NCBI GenBank assembly: GCA_023665325.1
Contig: JAMPED010000001.1
Span: 151,135 to 184,682, forward strand
DNA: 33,548 nucleotides
Direction of reading: 5' to 3'
From: Acetobacter sp.
GTDB lineage: Bacteria > Pseudomonadota > Alphaproteobacteria > RF32 > CAG-239
Shown here: positions 1-7,331 of the stretch, in pieces
Numbering within the stretch: position 1 is the stretch's first letter
Layout of the letters: every line of letters starts with the position of its first letter
Translations under genes and position numbers: made by a program
Notes under the pieces: model-generated
What the model was told of the DNA's origin: nothing
Database searches by the model: none
The model's input: the letters and a program-made list of their open reading frames with translations, nothing else

Positions 1-25
1 AAAACAAAATTTCCTCTCAACCTCA

Positions 26-56
26 AAAAATCCCCGTCTTTATGGCGGGGATTTTT
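26..56. terminator. Bidirectional intrinsic terminator
   Basis: A hairpin pairs TCCCCG (31-36) with CGGGGA (46-51). It is flanked by A5 on the left and T5 on the right, so it can end transcription in both directions. On the minus strand it lies just past the stop of the small membrane protein gene at 62-436. Confidence 0.8.
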
Positions 57-61
57 AGGGT

Positions 62-436
62 TTAGTAAATTGAAGATTTTATAGCAAAATAGATTATTCC
101 CCAAACAATTGCCATACAGATAAAAGCAAGGATTTTACTTTTTTCATACTCTTTATATGTACGCCACATACCGGTGATGCATATACAAGAATATCCCAGT
201 AATGCTAAAAAAGCAGCAGTGTAAAAACAAAGCCACGCAAATGCCCACGGGTTCATACTAAGGATAGATAAGTTGTTCCATACAGCATTTAGGTAACGAG
301 TTTGATAGCCGACAGTTTGTTTTAAGAGTATCATCAAAACACGGGTGATAAAAGCAGCAATAGTCATTCCTAAAACAGAAAATTTCCAAAAAGCTTCTGA
401 GAGGGAGCATTGACCATAAATAAAACGTCCGAGCAT
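62..436 (-). CDS. Small integral membrane protein, three predicted helices, function unknown
   Basis: The 124-aa product is strongly hydrophobic, with likely membrane spans near residues 21-39, 62-84 and 102-120. A short basic/acidic stretch (around residues 92-100) separates the last two spans. I do not recognise a family or a catalytic motif. The start is supported by an AAGGAG ribosome-binding site about eight bases upstream of the ATG. A plausible promoter (468-496) lies in the gap after the metallopeptidase gene, so it may be transcribed on its own as well as by read-through. A terminator follows immediately. The gene is probably real because of its good ribosome-binding site, promoter and terminator. 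Nothing in the sequence suggests a substrate or partner. Confidence 0.7.
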   Translation of the reverse strand: MLGRFIYGQCSLSEAFWKFSVLGMTIAAFITRVLMILLKQTVGYQTRYLNAVWNNLSILSMNPWAFAWLCFYTAAFLALLGYSCICITGMWRTYKEYEKSKILAFICMAIVWGIIYFAIKSSIY

Positions 437-467
437 TTTTTAGTTCTCCTTAAAAGTTTATGATTTT

Positions 468-496
468 TATATAATGAATATATGGCGTTTGTGCAA
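468..496 (-). promoter_or_regulatory. Predicted promoter for the small membrane protein gene
   Basis: On the minus strand TTGCAC (491-496) and TATATA (468-473) are separated by exactly 17 bases, close to the vegetative consensus. The site falls in the 67-bp gap before the 62-436 gene. Confidence 0.5.
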
Positions 497-503
497 CTGC
501 TTT

Positions 504-2225
504 TTAAAAGTAGCTTACAATATTTCTATATTTTTTCAAGCCGAGCTTTTTATGTATTGCTGCGATGTGTTCGTGTAGCTCATTCCACTCAGTGTTTTCC
601 TTAATATATTGATGGGCTTTTTCGGGAGATTTTGAGAGTTGAATATCAATGACTTTGGTCAAAAGCTCATACATTGCAGGGCTTATCTTATCAAAATCTA
701 TATGAAGTAACTTATCATCATCAAACCAAATTGCACCGTGTTTCAAGAGTGTGTTAAATTCTATTAAATCAATGATTTTGTAAGTTTCTGTGGGGAAAAT
801 AGGTTTGGCGCGCAATAATAGGCGGAAAATCCACGTAGTATAAATCTGTTTTAAGCGTTCTTCAGTGATGATTCCTTGTTTGACATATTCTGGCATAAAA
901 GAAATAGAAATGGTGTCTGCTTTATTTTCTTCAATAATAGACTTACAAATTCCTGGAGAATTTTGGTATTCGCTTGATGGACCTAGGGAGTGCCCGTTTT
1001 CGTGTCCGATGACAAAAATGTGGTCAGCTTCAACGTCATAATATTTATGAAAATCGGGGTGTAAGAAAGCATCTAACATTTTTTTAGTGCGTGCGGCGTC
1101 GTTGCTTTGTCTTACTTGGCGATGATATACATTACGTCTGCCCCCACCAGTTTTGATGGCGAGTTTGTCATTGTTGGGTAAGTTTTGTGCCAGAGTCATT
1201 CCGCCACGGCATTGTGCATAATCACCAGTTAGGCTGACCAAATCAACGTCTACCATTGTTTGTTTAACGTCTGTATCACTGCTGATGTTTTGTTCATATT
1301 TATCTGCGAAAGGCATCATTTTGCAGAGTTTGGGCATTGTGTCTTTAAATTCTAAAAGAAGTTTTGTCCCTTCAAGATTTACAATTCCAACTCGAGCGCC
1401 TAGCATATCTTTGTCAATGACCTCAATATTGTGTTCTTTTATCAGTTTGGCAAGTTTGGGATTTTCAAGAACTGTAGACGTCATTTCATCGTCGTAGTTT
1501 TCACGGCTTAAAGTAAATTCTAAGGGGGTTGCTTGCATCATTGCCCAGTGTTTGTCTGCGAGCATATCCATATCTTCATTATTTTGCAATAAGGCCTGTG
1601 CTTGCCAAGATAAAAATTCTTTGAATAGATTGTTAGTACAATAATGAGCGGCGACTTCTAGTTCGTTTGCCATCTCTGAGAATTCATTTTTAAAATATTC
1701 GGTGTAGTCAATTGCTTTTAGCTTATCTTCGTCACGAACAACCATTGTACGAGCAGAAAGAATCCGACGAATCGCATTGATTTCTCCTTTTTGAAACATT
1801 TTAAGTAAAATATTGTGAAATTCTTCTTCACTTAAATCTGCAGGGTAGAAGTTTTTGCCTTTAGGTGTTGTTAGCCCTTTAAAGATATTGATGGGGTCAG
1901 CGTCAATGCCATTTAAACCGGAGACACCATTTAAAGAATTGAATAATTTTAAGGCTAATGTTGCGTGTTCATCACCTGTTGTTGCGGCATTTTCCAATGC
2001 TTTTTTTTGTGCGATATTGTGTGGATTATCTTGTGTTAGACTTACATTATTTAAAATCTTTGCAGCAGCAACTAAGTGTTTGAGGGCTTTTTTATCTCCT
2101 TCAGCTAAAGATTCATATGCTTGAGATGTTTCAGAAAGTAATACCACATCGGTCATTTCTTCGGTGGTCATTTTTTTTAATTCGTCAACTGTATAGTTTA
2201 ATTCGTAACCGTTATATGTTGTCAT
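504..2225 (-). CDS. Putative zinc metallopeptidase (gluzincin type, M49-like)
   Basis: This 573-aa protein carries a zincin motif HENGH at about residues 408-412, followed 20-21 residues later by EENKAD (432-437). HExxH with a glutamate about 20 residues downstream in an E-x-x-A-D context is the zinc-site pattern of gluzincins. The EExxAD form also resembles the EECRAE/EExRAD element of dipeptidyl-peptidase III (family M49), although M49 enzymes normally have a HExxxH site. There is no signal peptide or membrane span, so it is probably cytoplasmic. The ATG at 2225 is preferred over a TTG at 2234, because GGAG lies ten bases upstream of the ATG and abuts the TTG. It overlaps the end of the upstream AMMECR1-like gene by 14 bases, which implies translational coupling. 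Metallopeptidase activity is inferred from the motif; the exact family and substrate are not known. Confidence 0.65.
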   Translation of the reverse strand: MTTYNGYELNYTVDELKKMTTEEMTDVVLLSETSQAYESLAEGDKKALKHLVAAAKILNNVSLTQDNPHNIAQKKALENAATTGDEHATLALKLFNSLNGVSGLNGIDADPINIFKGLTTPKGKNFYPADLSEEEFHNILLKMFQKGEINAIRRILSARTMVVRDEDKLKAIDYTEYFKNEFSEMANELEVAAHYCTNNLFKEFLSWQAQALLQNNEDMDMLADKHWAMMQATPLEFTLSRENYDDEMTSTVLENPKLAKLIKEHNIEVIDKDMLGARVGIVNLEGTKLLLEFKDTMPKLCKMMPFADKYEQNISSDTDVKQTMVDVDLVSLTGDYAQCRGGMTLAQNLPNNDKLAIKTGGGRRNVYHRQVRQSNDAARTKKMLDAFLHPDFHKYYDVEADHIFVIGHENGHSLGPSSEYQNSPGICKSIIEENKADTISISFMPEYVKQGIITEERLKQIYTTWIFRLLLRAKPIFPTETYKIIDLIEFNTLLKHGAIWFDDDKLLHIDFDKISPAMYELLTKVIDIQLSKSPEKAHQYIKENTEWNELHEHIAAIHKKLGLKKYRNIVSYF

Positions 2226-3267
2226 TGATATCAATCTCCGTGGTTTTAAATTTATAGAATTTCATTTCTTCTGAGTAGTATTCAGGATTTAATCCTGCTT
2301 GTTGTTTTAAGTAAGCATAAATATTAAAATTGTTAGTCTGTTGTTTTTGAGATGGTAAAATAATACTTTCTTGATTGCCATAACAAAAACGGATACCCTC
2401 ATCGGCTTCTAGTTGGGTTGAGGGGGAAATTTCTTCTTGCGACGTTAGCAAAATTAGTTGAAGAGGTGTTTCAGTAAATTGTGTTAACGCGGCTTGTATG
2501 TTGGCTCGTAGAGATTTTTTAGTATCTGTGCTACAATAGGTGTTTTGTGCTGTATTTAGGCAGACTCCAGCATTTTGTAATAATAAATTTTCAGAGGTGA
2601 AAGGAATTGTTTGAGCTTTGGTAAAAATGCTTTGCAATTCTTTGTGGTGTGTTTGGGTAAAGTTGATTAAGGCCTCTTTTTCTTGTTCAAGTTTATTCTT
2701 TGGGGCTTTTTTTGGGGGGAAATGTTGGTTTATGAATTGTTGTAGATGGCTCTTTTGCTGTATTTTTCTAGTTTGTTGGTAGTTCAAAACTGTAGGGACG
2801 AGATGGTATTTTTTAATTTGGGGGAGAATAGTGTTAATATCTGTAGTAATAATAATGTCTTTTGGGTGGGATGTGGTTGCTGTTGATATGCTTAGATTGA
2901 TTATTTTTTGTAGATATTCTTTATTTTTAATATCTTCAGAGAAAATGAAATGATCGTTTGCCGAAGCTATTTTGGTAATTGCGAGGGCAAATGTATAACT
3001 GTTTTCTTTATTTATATTTTGTGGAATGGTAATGACTTGCACTTGGTCATTAGCCTTAGAGGTGAAAATATAGACAAGATTAGCGTGGATGTACCAACTG
3101 TGTATTTTTTGTAAACTTTGGTAGTCTGATAGATGTTGTGTTGTGTGGTGTATTGCATTTTTGAAACATAGGATATTAGCTAGGAGAATTAAGATGCTGG
3201 TGATGGTGATAGTAATAATTTTTATCCGATGGCGTTTTTGCTTTTTTTTATCAACATATAATAGCAT
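2212..3267 (-). CDS. Membrane-anchored AMMECR1-like domain protein
   Basis: This 351-aa protein has a basic N-terminus and one hydrophobic segment at about residues 17-36, so most of it probably lies outside the inner membrane. The C-terminal third resembles the AMMECR1 fold. LRANIQAAL (about 259-267) matches the usual L-R-G-C-I-G region, and the tail has the family's G-[IV]-R...I-L-P and YLKQQAGL...YKFKTTEI pattern. The conserved Cys of LRGCIG is absent (LRANIQ), so any activity may be lost. The middle part (about 60-240) is not recognised. It starts six bases after the HD gene and overlaps the metallopeptidase gene. No strong ribosome-binding site precedes the ATG. The AMMECR1 assignment rests on motif memory and is tentative; the function is unknown. 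Confidence 0.5.
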   Translation of the reverse strand: MLLYVDKKKQKRHRIKIITITITSILILLANILCFKNAIHHTTQHLSDYQSLQKIHSWYIHANLVYIFTSKANDQVQVITIPQNINKENSYTFALAITKIASANDHFIFSEDIKNKEYLQKIINLSISTATTSHPKDIIITTDINTILPQIKKYHLVPTVLNYQQTRKIQQKSHLQQFINQHFPPKKAPKNKLEQEKEALINFTQTHHKELQSIFTKAQTIPFTSENLLLQNAGVCLNTAQNTYCSTDTKKSLRANIQAALTQFTETPLQLILLTSQEEISPSTQLEADEGIRFCYGNQESIILPSQKQQTNNFNIYAYLKQQAGLNPEYYSEEMKFYKFKTTEIDINDNI

Positions 3268-3273
3268 TTGGGG

Positions 3274-3903
3274 TTATTCTTTCGTTTCAAAGCCACATTT
3301 TTGCATATTGTTACGTGCAAGTGCGATTATAGCATTTTCAAGTTCGCTGAGAATCGGCTCGCTAATTTCTGCAACTAATTCTTTTTTGCGTAGTGATAGT
3401 TTGTAGTATTCTTCACCGTTTTCGCAGTCCTTCCAGTAATGAACATCACCATTTTTGTATTGGTTAGCTTGTAAGTTTGCCTCTAATTTATCGAGAGCTG
3501 AAACAATTTTGGCTTCAAGCGTTTCTTTTTTTTCATACTCTTGGTAAAGTGTATAAATTTTTTTATTGAGTGGGATTGGGAGCAAATTTTTGATTTCTCT
3601 TATTGCCACACTTTCACGCTTTTGCTTTTCTTCTTTTAGTTCTGGATGGGCTATTTGGTTTGCCGCGGTATAATCTCCAGTTTTACTTTCAGCAATATCG
3701 TGTACTAACGCCAATTCCAACATTTTGGTATAATTAACATTACTTTTTAAATATGGTGTAATGAGCATAACCAGAAAAGAAAGTTTGAAAATATGCATTG
3801 CATCGTTTTCCGTTGTGCCGTCAAAAAGGAGTAAATCCCTTTTGACAACACAAACTTCTTCAAGTACTCGCATAAAATTGATGATTTTATCAATTTTTTT
3901 CAT
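3274..3903 (-). CDS. HD-domain hydrolase, YfbR/HDDC2-like 5'-deoxynucleotidase
   Basis: This 209-aa protein has the metal-binding signature of the HD superfamily: H37, the pair H68-D69 in ALVHDIAESKTGD, and D138 in ALDKLEANLQ. The HD-x-A-E-x-x-x-G-D spacing and the later K-x-x-E (92-97) and E-Y-E-x-x-x-T-x-E-A-K stretches are typical of the YfbR/HDDC2 group. Those enzymes dephosphorylate deoxynucleoside monophosphates in the cytoplasm. An AAGGAAAG ribosome-binding site precedes the ATG. The gene sits 25 bases after serS and 6 bases before the AMMECR1-like gene, so it is probably part of one minus-strand operon starting with serS. The HD fold is well supported; the exact substrate is inferred from family resemblance. 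Confidence 0.8.
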   Translation of the reverse strand: MKKIDKIINFMRVLEEVCVVKRDLLLFDGTTENDAMHIFKLSFLVMLITPYLKSNVNYTKMLELALVHDIAESKTGDYTAANQIAHPELKEEKQKRESVAIREIKNLLPIPLNKKIYTLYQEYEKKETLEAKIVSALDKLEANLQANQYKNGDVHYWKDCENGEEYYKLSLRKKELVAEISEPILSELENAIIALARNNMQKCGFETKE

Positions 3904-3928
3904 TTCTTTCCTTTTTATTTATGCTTTA

Positions 3929-5218
3929 TTATTTTGCGTTTTTACCAATAAATTTCTTGCCATTCATATATGGCTGTAATTTTTCGGGAATCCGCACGGT
4001 ATAATCAGCCTGTTGATGATTTTCCATAAATGGGGCTAAGATGCGCGGGGTAGCAATACCTGTATTGTTTAAGGTGTGAACAAATTTTACTTTACCATCT
4101 TTGTTATCACGATATCTTAAGTTGGTGCGACGAGCTTGCCATTCAGTGATGTTTGAGCAAGAGTGTGTTTCACGATAGCAATTTTGAGAGGGTGTCCAAG
4201 CTTCCAAATCATATTGGCGATATTTTGGGGCTCCCATATCTCCGGTACAGATTTCTAAAACTTGGTAAGGTAATTCTAAATCTTGTAATACTTCTTCAGA
4301 TATTGCTAATAACGTTTTGTGCCATTTTTCACTTTCAGCAATGTCATTTTTACAGATAACGAATTGCTCGGTTTTTAAGAATTGGTGAACACGAACGAGC
4401 CCTCGTGTATCTTTGCCAGCGGCGCCAGCTTCACGACGGAAACAAGGTGAGAATCCGGCATATAGTACTGGTAAATCATTTTCGGATAAAATTTCATCTG
4501 CACGCAAAGAATTTAAAACTAGCTCAGCTGTTCCAGATAAATAGATATCATCGGCCGGCATATAATAAATTTCATCTTGGGCAAATGGTAGATATCCCAT
4601 TCCATATAAAGGTTTTTGCTTGGATATTGATGGAACGGTAATCGTTGTGAAACCGTGTGCAGCAAGTTTATCTAATACGAGCATATGCATTGCAAGTTCT
4701 AAACGAGATAGTTCATTTTTTATGGCATATGTTCGAGCTCCTGAAACCTTGGTAATACGTTCCATTTCGGACCAGTCATTTAATTCCATTAACTCAACGT
4801 GATCTTTAGGAGTAAAGTCAAATTTTGTAGGTTCACCTACTTTTTTGATAACGACATTGCCACTTTCATCTTCAGCTACAGGAGACTCTGGACTCGGGAG
4901 GTTTGGCATACGCCACATAATGTTGTCAAATTTTTGCTGTTCTTCTGCAAGTTGCTCTTGTTCTTTTTTTAATTGTTCGCCAAGTTCTTTACTTTTAGCA
5001 ATAATTGCAGGGCGTTCTTCAGCTGAGGCAGATTTGATGGAGTTGCTCAAACGGTTTTTTTCCTCTGCTAATGACTGTGTTGATGTTTTGAGTTTGTTAA
5101 CGTCTTTGTGTAAAGCGATTAGCGCATCTACGTTAATCTGTTTGGTTGTGTAACCTTTTTTAGCAAGTCCTTCTTTAACAAGTTCTGCGTTTTCCGCGAT
5201 GAATTTAATATCCAACAT
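3929..5218 (-). CDS. serS: Seryl-tRNA synthetase
   Basis: The 429-aa product charges tRNA-Ser (and tRNA-Sec where present). It begins with the characteristic N-terminal helical arm, a charged coiled coil at about residues 30-105 rich in K, E and Q. The class II core follows, with motif 2 FRREAGAAGKDTRGLVR at about 260 and motif 3 with ATPRILAPFMEN at about 385. Motif 3 reads NNTGIATPRIL where many homologues have NGSGLAVGRTL, a modest deviation that keeps the essential arginine. The start MLDIKF at 5218 is chosen over an upstream in-frame ATG because it matches the family N-terminus and has AAGGA eight bases upstream. It is divergent from trpS across a 100-bp gap and heads the minus-strand cluster. 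Confidence 0.97.
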   Translation of the reverse strand: MLDIKFIAENAELVKEGLAKKGYTTKQINVDALIALHKDVNKLKTSTQSLAEEKNRLSNSIKSASAEERPAIIAKSKELGEQLKKEQEQLAEEQQKFDNIMWRMPNLPSPESPVAEDESGNVVIKKVGEPTKFDFTPKDHVELMELNDWSEMERITKVSGARTYAIKNELSRLELAMHMLVLDKLAAHGFTTITVPSISKQKPLYGMGYLPFAQDEIYYMPADDIYLSGTAELVLNSLRADEILSENDLPVLYAGFSPCFRREAGAAGKDTRGLVRVHQFLKTEQFVICKNDIAESEKWHKTLLAISEEVLQDLELPYQVLEICTGDMGAPKYRQYDLEAWTPSQNCYRETHSCSNITEWQARRTNLRYRDNKDGKVKFVHTLNNTGIATPRILAPFMENHQQADYTVRIPEKLQPYMNGKKFIGKNAK

Positions 5219-5246
5219 TGTTGTTATCCTTTTTGATATAAAATAT

Positions 5247-5275
5247 TTGCAAAAATCTAAAAACAAGATTATCAA
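5247..5275 (+). promoter_or_regulatory. Predicted trpS promoter
   Basis: TTGCAA (5247-5252) and TATCAA (5270-5275) are separated by 17 bases, about 45 bp ahead of the trpS start. The same TTGCAA -35 box recurs upstream of rpsU, the S10 operon and the 92-aa membrane gene. Confidence 0.5.
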
Positions 5276-5318
5276 TAATAAAAATTAAAAACAACAGAAA
5301 TTTGAAAGGCAAGCACAA

Positions 5319-6323
5319 ATGATTGAGGGAAAAACAGTTCTGACTGGTGTTAAGCCAACAGGAAAACCACATTTAGGGAATTATCTGGGCGCAATTAAGC
5401 CAGCGATAGAATTAGGAGCGGCGGCTAAAAGACATATTATGTTTGTTGCAGATTATCACGCTATCAATGCGGAAAAAAATGCAGAAATTTTAAATAAAGA
5501 AATTAAGGAGATTTCTTGTATTTATTTAGCGGCAGGTTTGGACCCGAAGAAGAGTATTTTTTATCGTCAATCCGATGTGCCTGAAATATTTGAAATTACT
5601 ACAATTTTAATGGCTTTTACTCCGAAAGGCTTTATGAACAAGGCACACGCATATAAGGCAGCAGTTGATAAGAATCTAGCCGCGAATAGACCTAATGATG
5701 ATGGAATCAATATGGGATTATATACATATCCAGTTTTGATGGCTGCTGATATTTTGAGTTTTGATACGGATATTGTACCAGTTGGTAAAGACCAAGTGCA
5801 GCACGTTGAGATTGCGCGGGATATTGCTGGTGCAATTAACGCATATTATAATAAAGATATTTTAGTGCAGCCGAAAGCTGTGTTTGATGATAATATTGCG
5901 GTTATCCCAGGTGTTGATGGACGGAAAATGAGCAAATCATATGGTAATGTTATTCCGTTGTTTGAAGATGATAAAGTCTTAAAAAAAGCTGTTTTTTCAG
6001 TTAAGACTGATTCGAAACCGATAGAAGAACCGAAGAATCCGGAAGAAGTGTTAGTCTATGAAATTTATAAAACGATTGCTCCAGCTGATAAAGTTGCAGA
6101 AATGGCTGATGGGTTAAGGAATGGAAAACTTGGGTATGGTCACGTTAAAAATATGTTATTAGATGCAATTATTGAAAAGACTGCCAAGGAACGTGAAATT
6201 TATAACTATTATATGGCGCATTTTGATGAGGTTGAGCAAATTTTAGCAGAGGGTGCAGAAAAGGCTCGAGCTATTGCTAAGCAGACTCTTGATCGTCTCA
6301 AAAATGCAGTTTTTGGTTTTTAA
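5319..6323 (+). CDS. trpS: Tryptophanyl-tRNA synthetase
   Basis: This 334-aa class I synthetase has the HIGH-type motif PHLGNYLG at residues 17-24 after the typical TGVKPTG start, and KMSKS at 203-207 in GRKMSKSYGN. Length and organisation match bacterial TrpRS. It charges the tRNA-Trp encoded at 12620-12695. A GAAAGG ribosome-binding site lies about ten bases before the ATG. The gene is divergent from serS and ends at a strong bidirectional terminator (6329-6361) shared with the convergent hypothetical gene. Confidence 0.97.
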   Translation: MIEGKTVLTGVKPTGKPHLGNYLGAIKPAIELGAAAKRHIMFVADYHAINAEKNAEILNKEIKEISCIYLAAGLDPKKSIFYRQSDVPEIFEITTILMAFTPKGFMNKAHAYKAAVDKNLAANRPNDDGINMGLYTYPVLMAADILSFDTDIVPVGKDQVQHVEIARDIAGAINAYYNKDILVQPKAVFDDNIAVIPGVDGRKMSKSYGNVIPLFEDDKVLKKAVFSVKTDSKPIEEPKNPEEVLVYEIYKTIAPADKVAEMADGLRNGKLGYGHVKNMLLDAIIEKTAKEREIYNYYMAHFDEVEQILAEGAEKARAIAKQTLDRLKNAVFGF

Positions 6324-6328
6324 TTGAA

Positions 6329-6361
6329 AAATAAAGCCCCGTTTTAAACGGGGCTTTATTT
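6329..6361. terminator. Bidirectional terminator between trpS and a convergent gene
   Basis: A near-perfect hairpin has AATAAAGCCCCGTTT pairing with AAACGGGGCTTTATT, with A/T runs on both sides. On the minus strand it overlaps the last bases of the convergent gene by two positions, so it can end both transcripts. Confidence 0.9.
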
Positions 6362-6761
6362 ATGCTTTTTTGAGAACTTTTTCTCTTGCGAGTTTAACTT
6401 TTTCTGAAAGAGATGGCGTGTTAGGGATAGGTGTTTTTTCTTGAGTGTTTTCTGATTTTGGAGAGGTTTCATATGCGTATAAAATCTCGTTTCCTTCATC
6501 AGTTGTTTCGTTGTATTTCATTTCACAAACGTAGAGAATGTTAATCTTTTTTAATTTAGTAAGGCTTTCTGTTTCTAACCCTTCAATAACAACAACATCT
6601 TTACTGTTGCGATGTAGTTCTAAGCAGTTACGTTCGGGATTAAGGTGAAAAAATGCATTTTGTGGAGCGCTTTCTCCTGCATAGAGCAAGAGCATAATTT
6701 CTCCTTGGTCATTTTCCATCAATTCGTATACATCTTTGGGGCTTGAAGGTTTTTTTGCCAT
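6360..6761 (-). CDS. Hypothetical small soluble protein
   Basis: This 133-aa protein has no signal peptide or membrane span. Residues 1-95 look like a compact alpha/beta domain (alternating hydrophobic strands such as IMLLLYAG, DVVVIEGL and INILYVCEM). A charged, Pro/Ser/Thr-rich linker (about 96-118) and a basic tail AREKVLKKA follow. I do not recognise the family. A ribosome-binding site AAGGAAA stands about nine bases before the ATG. It is divergent from rpsU (165-bp gap) and convergent with trpS. Probably a genuine conserved gene, but no function can be assigned. Confidence 0.75.
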   Translation of the reverse strand: MAKKPSSPKDVYELMENDQGEIMLLLYAGESAPQNAFFHLNPERNCLELHRNSKDVVVIEGLETESLTKLKKINILYVCEMKYNETTDEGNEILYAYETSPKSENTQEKTPIPNTPSLSEKVKLAREKVLKKA

Positions 6762-6852
6762 CTTCTGTTTCCTTGTTTTAAATTATTTGAGTGCATTGTA
6801 TATAAAAGTTCTTAAAATTTTGTTACAAATCTTTGATGTGAAGATTTTTTTA

Positions 6853-6880
6853 TTGCAATCTAAAAAATATATGTTATAAG
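6853..6880 (+). promoter_or_regulatory. Predicted rpsU promoter (extended -10)
   Basis: TTGCAA (6853-6858) lies 16 bases before TATAAG (6875-6880), and a TGT just upstream of the hexamer gives an extended -10. It sits about 45 bp before the rpsU start. Confidence 0.6.
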
Positions 6881-6926
6881 GTCTTCCAATATTAACAATT
6901 TAGAGAATAGAAAAGAGGTGATTTAA

Positions 6927-7133
6927 GTGGTTCAAGTTACTGTTATTGGCAATGACGTTGCGCAATCTTTGAAAATTTTGAAGAAGAAAATGCAACGCGA
7001 GGGTGTTTTTCGCGAGATGAAGTTGAGACGTTGTCACGAGAAGAATTCTGAAAAGAAAGCTCGCCGTCAGGCTGAAGCAATCAGACGCTCTAGAAAGCAG
7101 TTGCGTAAGCGCTTAGATACTGAAGGTTTCTAA
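6927..7133 (+). CDS. rpsU: 30S ribosomal protein bS21
   Basis: The 68-aa, highly basic product has the bS21 signature: VxVxxNDVxxALxxxKK-like N-terminus, [12 protein letters not shown], and a C-terminal Arg/Lys-rich helix ([20 protein letters not shown]). It binds the 30S platform near the anti-Shine-Dalgarno region and helps translation initiation. Translation starts at GTG (6927), with an AGAGGTG ribosome-binding site six bases upstream. It is a single-gene unit with its own promoter and a terminator downstream. Confidence 0.95.
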   Translation: MVQVTVIGNDVAQSLKILKKKMQREGVFREMKLRRCHEKNSEKKARRQAEAIRRSRKQLRKRLDTEGF

Positions 7134-7149
7134 TATTCAGTTTGTTTTG

Positions 7150-7182
7150 AAGAGGGGCTCTTAATGAGCTCCTCTTTACTTT
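7150..7182 (+). terminator. Intrinsic terminator after rpsU
   Basis: AAGAGGGGCTC (7150-7160) pairs with GAGCTCCTCTT (7166-7176) around a five-base loop with one G-U pair. It is followed by a mixed T-rich tail, which is weaker than usual. Confidence 0.65.
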
Positions 7183-7235
7183 TATCCATTTGTTGGGTAG
7201 AGGCTAGATGTCTAAAATTTGAAATTTATTGATGG

Positions 7236-7260
7236 AAAGCGCTTTAATAAGCGATATAAG
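7236..7260 (+). promoter_or_regulatory. Candidate autotransporter promoter with adjacent palindrome
   Basis: A TATAAG -10-like hexamer (7255-7260) follows a perfect ten-base palindrome AAAGCGCTTT (7236-7245). The palindrome is placed where a repressor or activator could contact RNA polymerase. No good -35 hexamer is present at 17 bp. TTGATG (7229-7234) is 20 bp away. A regulated promoter is inferred, not shown. Confidence 0.3.
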
Positions 7261-7331
7261 GGGAATTTTAACCCTATTTTAAAAAAACTCTTTTAAAGTT
7301 AATGCAAATTATATTCTAGAAGAGGTTAGCA

